Shown here piece after piece: positions 1 to 11,646 of a stretch of DNA of 64,000 nt (the stretch's first letter is position 1; each line of letters begins with the position of its first letter). Origin of the DNA: Marthasterias glacialis (lineage: Eukaryota; Echinodermata; Asteroidea; Forcipulatida; Asteriidae); assembly GCA_911728455.2 (NCBI GenBank), contig OU452233.1, forward strand, positions 7,546,505 through 7,610,504. The letters run 5' to 3'. The notes under the pieces are model-generated. The model saw only the letters and a list, made by a program, of their open reading frames with translations. It made no database searches and was not told the DNA's origin. A program made the translations under genes and the position numbers.

Positions 1-478
1 GATTGCATGTTTACAAAACAAGTACGTTCATTCAACCATACTGAAGTTCGAGAAGCTGCTACATGTGTGTCCTGCCATACTTGAACCCAAGGTGTGCGTT
101 TACCGCACTCCCGTCGGAGCATAAAGAATTCCCATTAGTGCCGTCAATAGTGTCCCTATCCAGGCCTCGGGGAGGGATTTACTGCGGTAGAAATGCTTAA
201 TTGTATTTCCCACTTTTCTCCCAGGGTGAAACGAAGAACAGCCACCCCCCTTCAAAAAAAAAAATAATAAAATAAAATCATTGTTAAAAAAGGTCAAAGA
301 GTAACTTGGTGTTGAGTTGGTAAAGCAGAAACGTTGCTTCAAATGGTTTAAAAATAATTGAAGAACTCTTTGAGAATTGAGTATGTAGGCTTTTACAGTC
401 ATGTGATATGTCTGTAAAACAGTAAAATAGGCAACCATATGTACTTTTAAGTAGCAAGGGATGTGCATAATAGGCATG

Positions 479-676
479 GTTCAATTTCATTAGCTGCTGA
501 AGCACAAAAAGTAGTTGTAAAGCACAACAAACTTAGGCATACCAGATTAAGGTTACCAGCCAAAAGGCCATGTCATATGAACAGTTTGTGACTGGTATCC
601 TGCTTACGTGGGCTTAGCAGAAAAGTATTAAGCAAAGGTTTTCTCTTTAAGCAGAACTATGAAATTAGGCCATGGT
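479..676. mobile_element. Family A palindromic MITE
   Basis: Left end TTCAATTTCATTAGCTGC mirrors the right end AGAACTATGAAATTAGGCC. The interior has the family hallmark GGTTACCAGCCAAAA followed by GTGACTGGTATCCTGCTT. It is a full-length but diverged copy of about 190 bp. Confidence 0.75.
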
Positions 677-1139
677 TTTACTTACAGTTTCTCTTGGAAA
701 AAAGTGGACTTCTGTACATGTACATGGCATACAGTACAACTACAATGTACATGCAGTTGTAAAATTTTAAAGGGTATGGTCAGGTACAGTATGGAATTAA
801 AAAAGCTGTTTCCTTAATCTTCACAATGGTCATGGGAGACTAGGTAATGTCAGACCTCAACCTTTTCACTCATTACATGGTTAGAAGGGATATCTTTTTT
901 ACCCAAAGAAGCTCACTTTTTGGGCCATTATAAATGACAAAGTGGCAGTGGGTCAGATCATTGTTCCATGGTCAGATTCAGCATCTTTTCCATGCAGTCA
1001 TTTTGCTCTGCATGTACATGTACTCCTATAACAAACCATTTACGAGTTAGACTTGAGTAATGCCTGGTACATTGACTTACTTTAGTCACTAGTTGTGGCC
1101 GCTTTAACTTTATTTTCTCAGACTAGAGACACTTGCTAT
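677..1139. other. No gene seen, 677-1139 (and 1-478)
   Basis: Both intervals read as unique AT-rich DNA with scattered TACATGTA. The open frames are short and disagree between strands. Confidence 0.5.
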
Positions 1140-1189
1140 AGCTTGCCCCGAACCATGTGACATAGATGTCACATGGTTCGGGGCAAGCT
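1140..1189. repeat. Near-perfect hairpin, 22-bp arms
   Basis: 1140-1161 and 1168-1189 are exact reverse complements around a 6-bp loop (ATAGAT, whose outer bases also pair). The arm core is TTGCCCCGAACCATGTGA. A third, single copy of the arm lies at about 1253-1271, so the arm is a local repeat. I do not recognise it. Confidence 0.9.
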
Positions 1190-1274
1190 TTTGGGTAGTC
1201 GTGTAAGACACGACGAACACCCATGCACAATTCTGAATGAATGTATATGGGTTTGCCCCGAACCATGTGAGGTA

Positions 1275-2597
1275 CATGTAGTCAACACTGTTCTGTAGTC
1301 AGGGAAATTTGAATTTAAGCAGTCACTTGTGACTTAGAAAGTCGGTGTACCAGACACTAAATTTTAACTCGCAGTGGCTGATTCAAATCAATGATTTCAA
1401 ACTGAGGCTGCAATGAAAAAAATAGTCTGTCTCCCATTTTTGGTACAATGAGAATCAGTTTCATTGTTACCACTGCACACAGGGTACCTGACTAAGATGA
1501 TGGAAGCGCGACCAACCCTTCATACAGTTTCTTCCCATGTAACAGAAATTTGCCGAATGTTGTTTTTCTTAGCATTACTATGAATTTCAACCCCGGGGCT
1601 GATAATTTAACAAAACGCCAGCCACTTTTCATCCACTGTTTACCCAAACGAGAATTAAGCGAAGAAAAAGAAAGAAAAAAAAACCTTGTTATTTTCTCCC
1701 TCCTTGTTATCCACTGGTGCCCCACATCATCCCAGCCATCCTAAACCACACAACAATGAGCAGCGGTCTACCAGGTGATTCCTAACCTTTCAATAATCGG
1801 CCCTAATGGGTATTATTGGGTATTTGTGAAAAGGCGACCATCCGGCCAGTGTTTGCGGTAATCTGCCCGGTCATTGTGGCATAGTTGACACTAGCTGGAC
1901 ATTTTAATCCGGTATTAGCAACAAAGAAAGTCGGATTTTTCAAAATCCTTCCGAAAGAAAATACACTCGCTGGGTAGTTTGGGTTTGACCTTTTGAAAGA
2001 GAAGGGGTAGAGAGAGCTTGAGTGGAAGTAATGACAGTACTTTGGAAGTTATTGACAAATAAAAAAAGTTTGTTAGACGTTTGTCTGTTGTTGTTTTTTT
2101 TTTTTGGGGGGGGGTTATATCCTGGAAGATTTTTACAAGAGCAGTTTCTCAAAAGGCATCATTTACAAATATTTTCCTATAGAATGAGATAATTATTCAT
2201 CATTTTCACTAAAATATACATGTACTTCATTAATCTACTGATCTTGTAACTAACATTTTAGTATGTTTTGAATTTTTTTTGTTATTTTCCACTTGTTTAA
2301 AGGAAGAAATTATTCAAAATGTAAAGCCAACTCTAATTCCAAACTTGAACATAAAAGTCAGTAAGCCATTTAGATTGACTGTGTAATAAAATACATTATT
2401 GCACCCAGTATCCTGTTTGAAAATACACACTGCCATCTACATTGTGTACAAGTAATAGTAATAAAATGTAGCAACATTTATACTAAATACTTTGTTTCAC
2501 AAAGTATTACATTGTATACAATAATGTAAGTTCAGTTCCCAGACAGGATGTCATTATGTCACCAGTTGACCTACATTTTACAGTAACAGTATTTGCA
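1275..2597. other. Unannotated non-coding interval
   Basis: Contains a T10-G9 homopolymer junction at 2094-2113 and AT-rich sequence. The block at 1790-1930 is more complex and may be unique or conserved DNA. No gene is supported. Confidence 0.5.
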
Positions 2598-2745
2598 GAA
2601 CAATTGCCTTCATTGCCCCTGGTCATTGCCTTGGTGCCCATAAAATGTTCCAATAGAAATTTAAAATGCCCTCATAGAGGTGCCCTTTACCATGGGGAAA
2701 ATGCCTTGGTGCCCTTGCCCTTTCAAGAACGAAGCAATCAGGCCC
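2598..2745 (-). mobile_element. Family B element
   Basis: Matches the B consensus in reverse: GGTCATTGCCTTGGTGCCC, then CATAGAGGTGCCCTTTACC, then CTTTCAAGAACGAAGCAATC, ending in AGGCCC. The left end is less clear than in other copies. Confidence 0.75.
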
Positions 2746-3190
2746 ATGAGTAAGTGTAGTCCTTTGTTCTGGCACAGCCATCATGTTTTTGTTTGTCTTC
2801 CCATGCCAATGAATGTAACCAAATCGAGGCTGGACAGGTGAAATGCCTTGGTCATTGATTTGTACCAAAACACTAAACTAAATCTGGTCTCATGTCGATG
2901 GCCATGGCTACAGCTACATGTACAGTGTATGAGTAGATCACTGAAAAAGCTCTGTTAAATGTAAAGTGTAATAAGCCATAGCTGTAACTTGTAAGCAAGC
3001 CAATTTCTAAAAGCTGTTAAGCAGGATCACTCAACAAATTTATTTGCTAAGCCGACAAAAGTAATAAAAAAAAAGTATCAGGGAGGGAATCAGTTACAAT
3101 AAGTTTAAATTACATGATATTTTGGCTGGTAGCTCATTTCTGCTAGGCAAGATTTTTGTCTGTGCTTATCGTGTTTTTTTTTTAACTGAA

Positions 3191-3480
3191 CAGGGCCCAA
3201 TTTCATAGTGCTGCTTAAACCTTAAGCAAATTTTCATGCTTACTATAGCAGAAAAATTTGCTTAAGCATAAGCGTATTTCACAGGTTAGCAAGAAAATTA
3301 GGCGGCCAGCTTGCGCCTTCACCAAGGATTTGCATTGTTACCTCATTCATTTTCCGACAGTAAGCACCGGAAGGTTATCATGCCTTTTCGTATGCTTACG
3401 GTAATAGCAGCGCTATGAAACGGAAATCCCACAGTAAGCACAAAATTGGACGTTAAGCAGCTCTATGAAATTTGGCCCAG
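3191..3480. mobile_element. Family A2 element (long variant of A)
   Basis: Begins CAGGGCCCAATTTCATAG and ends CTCTATGAAATTTGGCCCAG, so it has inverted ends of about 20 bp. The interior differs from A, with AATTAGGCGGCCAGCTTGCG near the middle. It is closely similar to the copy at 48587-48874. Confidence 0.8.
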
Positions 3481-3625
3481 CTTTGCCCCTCTGCCTTCAT
3501 GCCCCGGGTCAGTGCATGGGTGCCCTTTGAAATGTCCCAGTAGAAATTTACATTTCCCTCATAGCATGCATAATAGGTGCCCTTTACTGAGTAAGACTGG
3601 CTTTCCCTTACAAGGCTGTGCTCAT
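3481..3625 (-). mobile_element. Truncated family B element
   Basis: Directly abuts the A2 element. It keeps GGGTGCCCTTTGAAATGTCCCAGTAG-type B sequence and AGGTGCCCTTTACTG, but lacks the outer end and the terminal CAGGCCTG. Confidence 0.55.
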
Positions 3626-5744
3626 CTCGCAATCATGTCCGAGCCTTGTAATCATTGCGCCCAGGGAACACACAAGCAAGATGGTGGCTGATATGGTTAG
3701 AATACCAAATTCCAGTCTGCCTGGATCGACATTTTGGTCGAACAAGTCAAAGTGCCTTCTTTAAAATTGCCGTAGACAGGCACTCGGTTTCAATGCCTGT
3801 CTGTTAAGATTTCTCTCAGGTCATATTTTTATTGCCAGATAAATTACGGCGACCCAATTAACCAGACTGGCAGGGAAATAAAATAAGCCAGCCTTGGGAT
3901 CGTGACTAAACCCATGGACGTCATTTTATAGACAGTATCCATTGTTTTAAGCAACCAGCTCTTTGACCATTAATTTATTTTCCGTTTATTGTTTTAAGAT
4001 TTGAGTAATCCTAGTCACCGATAGGGTTGATGGTAGTTATTGAGTTCAGTCATGTGAAGGTAATTGAAGTCTGTTATTTCAGTAGTTTTTTCACCCTTTA
4101 CTTCTTTTGGAGCCATTGTTCGTGCAGTAGGCCAGACCATACTACCAGCACATTGCTATCTAGTAACTCCAGTTTGCCATCAATTGTTGTGCTAATGCAT
4201 TCGGTCAAATTTGGGTCAATTTTTATCAACATATTTTTAAACAAGCTGTAAACACCAAACAGGCTGTGTACACACGTGATTGTATGTACAGGTGTTGGAG
4301 TTGCATGTACATCATGTACATTGTGTACGCAGATGCCATGTTTTTGTTTACTCGCATGCATTTGATTGCCCATAAAATGTTTACTGAATTTAGCAAACTT
4401 TGTGTAAACTTTTGCTACTTTATGGTGTGCACTGCTTTTACTTGTTTTTCCTTCTTTGATTTTGATTTTGGGTTTTGGGGATGGTCAATTTTGCATCGAG
4501 GATAAAGAATATGATTTGTGTTTTCACAGGAAGTACTGAGCATACAGTGCTTAACACACATCGATGTATGGGTAAAAACACTTAGAATTCATTTAGAATT
4601 CCCTACATGCTTGCCTGGGTGAACAATTATCACTACTTTCGTTTGGATAAATTGCTCTAAGTAAAGTTGTTTCTTTTCCTTTTTCCTTAAAAAATTCATG
4701 TTTTTTTTAATAATAAATATGAAATGGAGTTTGTGTAGCGAAAGATATATTTCAGGAAATACTGCAAAAAAAACTCACTAATAGTAATATGGACATGTAT
4801 TTAGACTTGTTCCAGGCCAGTCAACTTATTCATTCATGATAATTCCCCCATCCCCACTCCCCCAAAAAAGGGTTATTTTGTAAGTATCTCATAAAGTTAA
4901 AAAAAAAGTTTTTTTTTATTCCATTCATGTACATATGTATTTTAACATTAACAGATTTTTATGGATTTTTCCAAACCCTCTGACACAATTTCACATAAGA
5001 ACCCGCTTTTTCGCGCTTGCCACTGTTAAAAGTCAAACCACACGCCTACAATGTAGCCCCCCAAGTTGCTAAATGAGTGTGGATTAATTTATAAATTTAT
5101 TAATCCTGGACCAGCACAACCGCTGAGCACCCATGCTTCAGTTCTTGCCTTCTGAGTGGAGAAACGGACGCTTCATTACCGTGTCGGAAAGGAATGCGTC
5201 TAATGCACCGTAAACCAGACCGGCTATTGAGGAGTGGAATTTCATTAAGAGATTTTTTAAGGGGTATGGGTTGGGTCGGGGGGGGGGGGGGGTCGCCTGC
5301 TGCACGGTGATCACCCTGTTACGGTTTCTTGCTGGGCCAACGTCTGCCCTGAACAAAAGAGGCAGCTGACGGACGTAGTCGAAACTAATTTTGTTTTAAT
5401 TTTATAGATTTTTGAGTGGGGAGAAATTAAAAGATATGGAGCATGCACAGGTCCTGGGCCGTTTTTGATGAATTATGAAATTGTTTGAAATCGTTGTGGT
5501 GTGCTGGTTGACAAATTGGGGAATTCTTGAGCTTGTAGTTTATTTATTGTGGGGATGTTTTTTGTTTCCTTATTTTAGAATTTTGAATAAATTATATTGA
5601 TTGGAAAAGTGCAAGGGGCCACTTTAAAACAATATTTTTAAAGATGAACATGCTAATTGTTTGTTGAGGGTGTTTGTTTCTATTATTGATTTTTTTTTTT
5701 ATCAAACAAAATGTTAAAACCTTTCTTTTAAAGATTAGGGTATG
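3626..5744. other. Unannotated non-coding interval
   Basis: Holds only the E fragment at 4520 and a G13 run at 5280-5292. The segment 3700-3960 is complex, non-repetitive DNA without a convincing exon. Confidence 0.5.
4520..4577 (+). repeat. Fragment of the E (tRNA-like) repeat
   Basis: AAGTACTGAGCATACAGTGC followed by TTAACACACATCGATGTATG matches the outer arm of the E repeats at 13973 and 16321. The tRNA-like core is absent. Confidence 0.6.
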
Positions 5745-5922
5745 CAGGCCTGATTGCTTTATTCTTGAAAAGGGCAAGGGCACCAAGGCATTTTCTTCTT
5801 GATAAAGGGCACCTCTGTGAGGAAATTGTAAATTTGCACTGAAACATTTCAAGGGCACCAAGGCAATGACCAGGGGCAACGGAGGCAATTACCTACGTTG
5901 CCTCTGTGAAATAAAAGGCCTG
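5745..5922 (+). mobile_element. Family B element, complete
   Basis: Starts CAGGCCTGATTGCTT and ends AAAAGGCCTG. It is flanked by GGTATG (5739-5744) and GGTACG (5923-5928), a 6-bp target-site duplication with one change. The interior carries AAGGGCAAGGGCACCAAGGC and the second GGGCACCAAGGCAATGACC. Confidence 0.85.
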
Positions 5923-6446
5923 GGTACGCAAAGTAACGACTTTTTTGTATTGTACCATCTTGTACTACATGTATAGTTTACCATAGAAAATGAAGTGTTG
6001 AAACTGAAAGATGCCGTTCACCTTGAAACAAAATGGCACTGTGTACAAATCACCCCTAAGCACTCTCAGTGTTCATGCAATGGAACTTGTACAAATAACT
6101 GTGCACAAAAAAAAAATGTTTGCAAATTATGCAAACTGACAGTACAAGTACATCTAGGCCTACATGTATATAATACACGACTAGCAAATGACTTGGCAGT
6201 GTACTCTACATTTGAGTGTGTACAAAGCACTTGAAGTTAAAGCTTATAAATGTACATGTACCAGATACCATACATGTTCTTGACTTTGGTGAAGTGCAGT
6301 GATAAACGACCGGGCCCGTCATTTTTCCATGATTGATGTTGGCATACTTTGTTTTCGTTATTCATTCCAATGAATCTGCGACCAGGGAATGGACAATTTT
6401 AGCCCTTTTAGTTATCATACATTGTGATATAATTATCGCCATACAT

Positions 6447-6595
6447 GTGTACAGAGGCAATGGAGCCAATTGCCTTCATGCCCTCAGTCCTTGGCCCGGT
6501 GCCCCTGGAAATGTTCCAGTTGTCTTCTTCATGGAGGTGCCATTTATCCATAACAAAATGACTTGCCCTAACAAGAACCAAGTATTAGTCCTGAT
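6447..6595 (-). mobile_element. Diverged family B fragment
   Basis: GAGCCAATTGCCTTCATGCC, GGTGCCCCTGGAAATGTTCC and GAGGTGCCATTTATCC correspond in order to reverse-strand B. Its ends are not recognisable. Confidence 0.5.
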
Positions 6596-7434
6596 ATTTA
6601 AATGCAATGTATTAATTTGTGCAGGTATCTGAATTCGTAATATTGCATCTCACATTTTCCCCGGTAAAAAAAAAAATCAGAAAATTCAAATGGCATACAT
6701 TTCTCACTCCATTATTTCTTTGAATTCTGTGGTCGAGATGATGAAACCTGCGGATATTTGATTCATCGAACGCATATATTCAGTTATTCGGCACATCCCT
6801 AGCCTTTTCAATGGCAATGATATGCATTCAAGGTCAACCACATTACTTCCTCTGTTTTTTTGTTTTTTTTTCTTCCTCCCCCCCCTTCTACCCACATTGT
6901 GAAGAACGTTGTTCACCACCGGGTTCTGTATTATTTGTGCGGGTTATTGATTATTTCATGAATTACCGCATTGACAATCTGCTGTAGTGCCCCTCGGGAA
7001 AACAGATGTTTTTGGCCAAGAAGACAGGAATATATTTGTTGGGTTGGGAATGAATTTTGAAATGCCAAGAGAAAACATGGAGTATTGTGTTAATAAAAAG
7101 AGAGAAAATTGCTATCAGATATTTGCACTGGGACATGAATGTAATGACGATGTTTCTACTCCATGCAGGATTTGTATGCTTCACGTTTTTTTCTTAATTA
7201 TGTACAAGTTCTTTGGGTCCCCCCTCAACTTTTTGTACTTATTTTTGTTTTTTACAACAAATGGAAATTTGGCGTGTTTTAAAGTTTATAGACAACAATT
7301 GTACACTGAGTATAATTGTTCACTGCCCCCCCACCCCCTTGAAGTTTTAAGTGTAAAAATTGTATCAACTTGAACTAATCACTTACATATAAGTGGGCAG
7401 TTTCAGTTTCACAGTAGAGGGGTATATTTGTGTG

Positions 7435-7602
7435 CTAGCCTTGAACTTAGCTCTTGAAGGGGCACGACAATTTTCCTATGGCAAGGGGCACTTCAATGAG
7501 GAAAGTGTAACTTTGTATTGGATCTTTACAATGGGCACCGAGGCAAAAGCACAGAGCACCACGGTAATTGCTGCTGGGTGCCGTGGGTAAATTCGAGGCC
7601 CG
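7435..7602 (+). mobile_element. Family B element, CTTGAACTTGGCTC subtype
   Basis: Starts CTAGCCTTGAACTTAGCTC and ends TTCGAGGCCCG, flanked on both sides by TGTGTG (7429-7434 and 7603-7608). The subtype shares AAGGGGCAC and CTTYNATGAGGAAAGTGTAA with the copy at 10031-10197. Confidence 0.8.
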
Positions 7603-8630
7603 TGTGTGTGACAATCTAGGGGAACTCTGAACACCAAGAGTAATTAAGGAACAACTGTTTTACGTTTGTCCTGCGTTCAACTAGAGGGCTCTTGAAGATT
7701 TGCAAAGAAGAAAAAAAGAAGACAAAATATGTTGACTTTAATATTCCGTAGTTGTGGTTCCATATATGAACTGTAATGTATAGACGCACAGTGTGATACT
7801 ATGTTTATTTTGAGCATGTCCACTTCTATCCGGAGGATGTATCGCATTTTAGTTCATTTCCTTCCTCTATTTTGTGTTTCCTTTGTATTTTTTGTGGTGA
7901 TTGGGGGGGATGGGGGGGGGGCTGAGTGTCGATGGAATAAGTTCTGTGGGAAAATACCAACATCCATTATGCCCAGTTTTATACTTTTATGTAGGCCTAC
8001 AGTACAGAGAAATAATGACTCTGTTATTTGCATGTGGCCAGAGACTTTTTAAATGCGTTTGTTTTTTAGGTTTTTTTTTGTGGTGCACATGTATATTTTG
8101 TGGTAAACGTGTGTGGTTTTTTGGTGTGGTTGTTGTCTATTTTTCTCGTCACGAAATGTATTCTTTGCTGTTTTTCCTTGCTTTGTAAATGTACTTGTTA
8201 TTCTTGGTTGTTGATCAAAGAGCTTTTATTTTAGGCGTTTCCTTTTACAAAATAATAACATTTAATCATGTCCACGGACAAAGCGTTCCTTTTAACATTA
8301 TAAACACGTGTTCTTATTGTCTTTCCTGTCAGAGCAACAGGGAAGTGTGCAGCATAATATGATCATTTTCCCCCCTCATTACATTTTTTATTTTTTTCGC
8401 TAAAGACAAGAAAGCTCTATTGCAATGTAATATAAGAGTTCCGTTGTCATTTGAGGAGGCTTCCCCTTTTTGAAATGAATTGCTCGGGTGGAGAGATTCA
8501 ATTTAGGACGGTCGTCTCACATCAGTGCAAAACATCCGCATGTATGAAGGACCCAAATTGCTGTGATACAATGTACATGCTGGAGGCTGTACACATTGTG
8601 TGTATTATGCTGAAAGCACATTTCCATGTA

Positions 8631-8787
8631 CAGACCTGATAGTTTGTTGTTGTACGTTGTTTAAGGGCAAGGCAGTTTGCCCTTCAAAAAAGAGCACCTC
8701 TATGATGGGAAATTATCAATTCCTACTGAAACGTCTCAAGGGGCACCAAGGCAATAACCTGTGGCATGGAGGCAATTCTACCCTTAG
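8631..8787 (+). mobile_element. Family B element, partial
   Basis: Begins CAGACCTGATAG and follows B through GGGGCACCAAGGCAATAACC and GGCATGGAGGCAATT, then stops at the next B insertion. The right terminus is not identifiable. Confidence 0.6.
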
Positions 8788-8962
8788 GGGCCTGATTGCT
8801 TCGTTCTTGAAAGGGCGAGGGCACCAAGGCATTTTCTCCTTGATACAGGACACCTCTATGAGGAAATTGTAAATTTCTACTGGAACATTTTAAGGGCACA
8901 GAGGCTGTGACAAACGGCATGGAGGCAATTGCCGTCGTTGCCTTCGTGAAGTACCAGGCCTG
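8788..8962 (+). mobile_element. Family B element, complete
   Basis: Typical B interior (TTGCTTCGTTCTTGAAAGGG onward) ending ACCAGGCCTG. It is flanked by CCCTTAG (8781-8787 and 8963-8969), a 7-bp duplication. Confidence 0.8.
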
Positions 8963-8969
8963 CCCTTAG

Positions 8970-9095
8970 TCATTACCTTGGTGCCCCTTTGAAATGTTCC
9001 GAGTACAGCTTGTATTTCCCTCATTGAGGTTGCCCTTGGGTAGATGCCCAAGTACACGAACCAAGCATCAATCCTGACAAGATGGCAACATGATT
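8970..9095 (-). mobile_element. Family B fragment, reverse orientation
   Basis: CATTACCTTGGTGCCCCTTT and CCCTCATTGAGGTTGCCCTT are reverse-strand B sequence. It abuts the complete B element on its left, so this is a cluster of three B-derived segments. Confidence 0.55.
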
Positions 9096-9223
9096 TGTGA
9101 AAAGCCTGTAAAAAAACAGGTAAACCTTTGTTGTTGTTCTGTGATGTAAATGAGGGGTACATCACTCATGTTCTCCTCTTGAGTGCATGCACCATTAGCC
9201 TTTATGAGATACGGTAGACACTG

Positions 9224-9532
9224 TAGACCTTTCTATTGTTGATATAAACAAACGGAGCTGGTTGGCATGGACGGCCAAATGTAGCAAACACTCAAGTCTG
9301 GTTGACAGACCTTGTGACCAAATTCAACATTTTTGAAAACTGTTTATTCAAAGAAAATACATCCCGTTATTGGTTGGTTTGTTTCCAACAAACTATAAAC
9401 AATTTTTGAATATTTGTTATACATTTTTACAAACTGTGATTATCTGTTTTTGCTTTGCATTGATGGCTCCCCGTAGTTTCTCCATCTTGGTTGGCAAAAA
9501 CTCGGGGTGTGACGTTGCAAGAGAAAGGTCTA
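9224..9532 (+). mobile_element. Family H MITE with TA-type termini
   Basis: Starts TAGACCTTTCTATTGTTG and ends GCAAGAGAAAGGTCTA, with inverted termini TAGACCTTTC. The copy at 54983-55290 is its reverse complement and almost the same length (309 and 308 bp). The TA ends suggest a Tc1/mariner-type TA duplication. No coding capacity is seen. Confidence 0.85.
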
Positions 9533-9714
9533 TGTAAATGCACTGTTTGGTTTGGGCGTATTCAGACAGATTTACCCAATCCAAAATGTGCACTTGTAAT
9601 GTGTCCACCATATCTCAAAAAGGCATGGGTCTTTGTAGCACTTTATGTGATTGGTTCTCGACCAACAAAAACTCACTCATCTATTAACCGCAGTAGAACG
9701 AGTTCATTTGTAAT

Positions 9715-9812
9715 TGTAGTGCCATTTCCCTCATACATGTACATGTAGGTGTTCCTTTACCATGGAAAAAATTGCCTTGCAAAGTACAAGAACTGAGTAT
9801 CAGGCCTTAGAT
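9715..9812 (-). mobile_element. Family B fragment with internal TACATG expansion
   Basis: CCATTTCCCTCATACATGTA continues to CTTTACCATGG and ends in ATCAGGCCTT. The normal CATAGAGG is replaced by a run of ATGTAC repeats. Confidence 0.5.
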
Positions 9813-9956
9813 GATGGCAACGTGATACATATCAACGTGTATAAAGTGCGAGCAAACTTTTTGTGTGTGTGTTCTTTGATATTAGGCCTAAAGGTATAAA
9901 GTTCTAACCAGTACAATAGATGTGATACACGTCCATTTGTAATTTCAGTTTCATTT

Positions 9957-10334
9957 AGGGTTCAACTTCATAAAGCTGCTTATATGAGCAGACAATAGTG
10001 CTAAACCATTTTTTCTGCTAAGCATAAATGCAGACCTTGAACTTGGCTCTTGAAGGGGCACAGCAATTTTCCTCTGGTGAGGGGCACTTCTATGAGGAAA
10101 GTGTAACTTTGTATTGGATCTTTGCAAAGGGCACCACAGCAAAAGCACATGGCATCACAGCAATTGCTGTGGGTGTTGTGGGTTAAATCGAGGCCTGTAA
10201 ATGAGCAGGACACCATTTACAGATGATACATGGTGAGATGGTATTTTGGCTGGTAACCCTATTCTTGTATTTCCACCATTGTATTGTATTTAGCTTATTT
10301 TCGTGCTTGAAGCAGCTCTATGAAATTGGGCCCA
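9957..10334. mobile_element. Family A element interrupted by a B element
   Basis: The left part (9957-10030) and right part (10198-10334) are the two halves of one A element, ending CTATGAAATTGGGCCCA. The B element at 10031-10197 lies between them. Confidence 0.8.
10031..10197 (+). mobile_element. Family B element nested in an A element
   Basis: Starts CAGACCTTGAACTTGGCTC and ends TCGAGGCCTG. It is flanked by exact TAAATG copies (10025-10030 and 10198-10203), so its boundaries are well fixed. Confidence 0.88.
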
Positions 10335-10773
10335 GCAGCCAGACTTCAGATTGCCGATCTGTGTCATTTTAGAATCGGCACAAACATTGCATCCGTGTTT
10401 CATGTTTCCTCCCGAAAGCCGTGAGCTGTTGATCTCAGGATATTTAGAACTGATAATTGTCTTGAATTGAAGTAATCTACTGGAAGAGAATCACAAACTT
10501 CCTGCGTTTAGGGGAGACTGTAGGGCTCTCCCCAGGACGAGCCCTAACTGCAGGGATCCGGACGGAGCCCTGATCAAATTTGCCTGTAACAGGACGCCCT
10601 GTAACAAATGTATCGGTCAGAGTCGAGTAACTTTCAGTGTAATACAAGTACGCCAAACAGAGCTTGAAATACCCACAGGATCACTTGCCCCGAGTCCAAT
10701 AGTCTGCTGTGAACGGTTTCCCTTGTACATGTATAGCATAAAATGCTACCCAAAATGTATCAGTTGCCTACCA

Positions 10774-10985
10774 CAGAGTTGCGAATTAGAGGGCGTACAA
10801 AAACCATGCGACACAGCCTGACATGAAGCACACATGTATTTACCCCTTGAGACAATGGTTCTGAGCTGTCATATTACACTGGTCACTCATCGGTTTACGC
10901 CGCAAACACTTTCCAAGTGGACATTTTAACGCAATTTACCCCTGAGGATTTGTGCCTATGACGGGTCAGCAGAGTTAAAATAAAC
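10774..10985 (+). mobile_element. Family V element, right end lost
   Basis: AGAGGGCGTACAAAAACCATGCGACAC-type start, then TTACACTGGTCACTCATCGG, AAGTGGACATT and GGTCAGCAGAGTT match the V element at 48084-48520 in order. The AT-rich outer terminus is degraded. Confidence 0.7.
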
Positions 10986-10992
10986 ATTTCTC

Positions 10993-11646
10993 ATATATCG
11001 TCACCGACGCCACGAACTAACACCTTGTGTACAAAACCATATTTTTTTCAGTTTTCAGTTTTTTACATGTAAATACAACATTCGTCATGCCCTACAATTT
11101 CATGAATTTTCAAAGCTTCAAGAGCTTTACTTTTTTAACTATAATAATTATGTATGGCAACATTTGCACGAAAGTGACAATCTTCATTTTCACGAACTAG
11201 CACTCAGGTTCCATTTACCATTGAAATGCACAGCGCGCACCATACTCAAATGTGAACAAAACGATTTCACGAATAGCACCACACTTGTGTGTGAAGGACA
11301 TGCGCGCGCACACGCTCACAAGTTTGCATTGTAATACATTGGAATGTGCTAGTTCGTGAAAACGGAAATAGTCTATTTTGCTTCTTTTTCAATTTCCCGA
11401 ACTAACACGCACCTTTCTTCCTTTATTGCTTGTTACTTTAGAATGCAAAGTGGACAAAAGCAGTATATTTATCAAGTTCAAAGCATCCAGAGTCCACAAT
11501 GAGAAAACCAGTTGAAAACACTCTGAAATTTTAAAGGATAGTAGCGTTTTAAAAAGCGTGCAGCTTTAGACGCCGTTTTCTCCGATTGCTACTTTTTTAC
11601 TGGTATCTACATGTGTGCTAGTTCGTGGTGTCAGTGACGATATGTG
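10993..11646. mobile_element. 654-bp element with inverted termini and repeated subterminal motif
   Basis: The left end ATATCGTCACCGACGCCACG mirrors the right end CGTGGTGTCAGTGACGATAT, and the inverted repeat continues through GAACTAACAC/GTGCTAGTTC. The motif CGAACTARCAC recurs inside near 11196, 11270 (as CGAATAGCACC), 11348 (reverse) and 11398. It has no coding potential, and its superfamily is not recognised. Confidence 0.8.

Noticed and set aside
10505..10570. GAGCCCTAACTGCAGGGATC palindromic area as an element
   Set aside because: Only short imperfect matches; not convincing as an inverted repeat.
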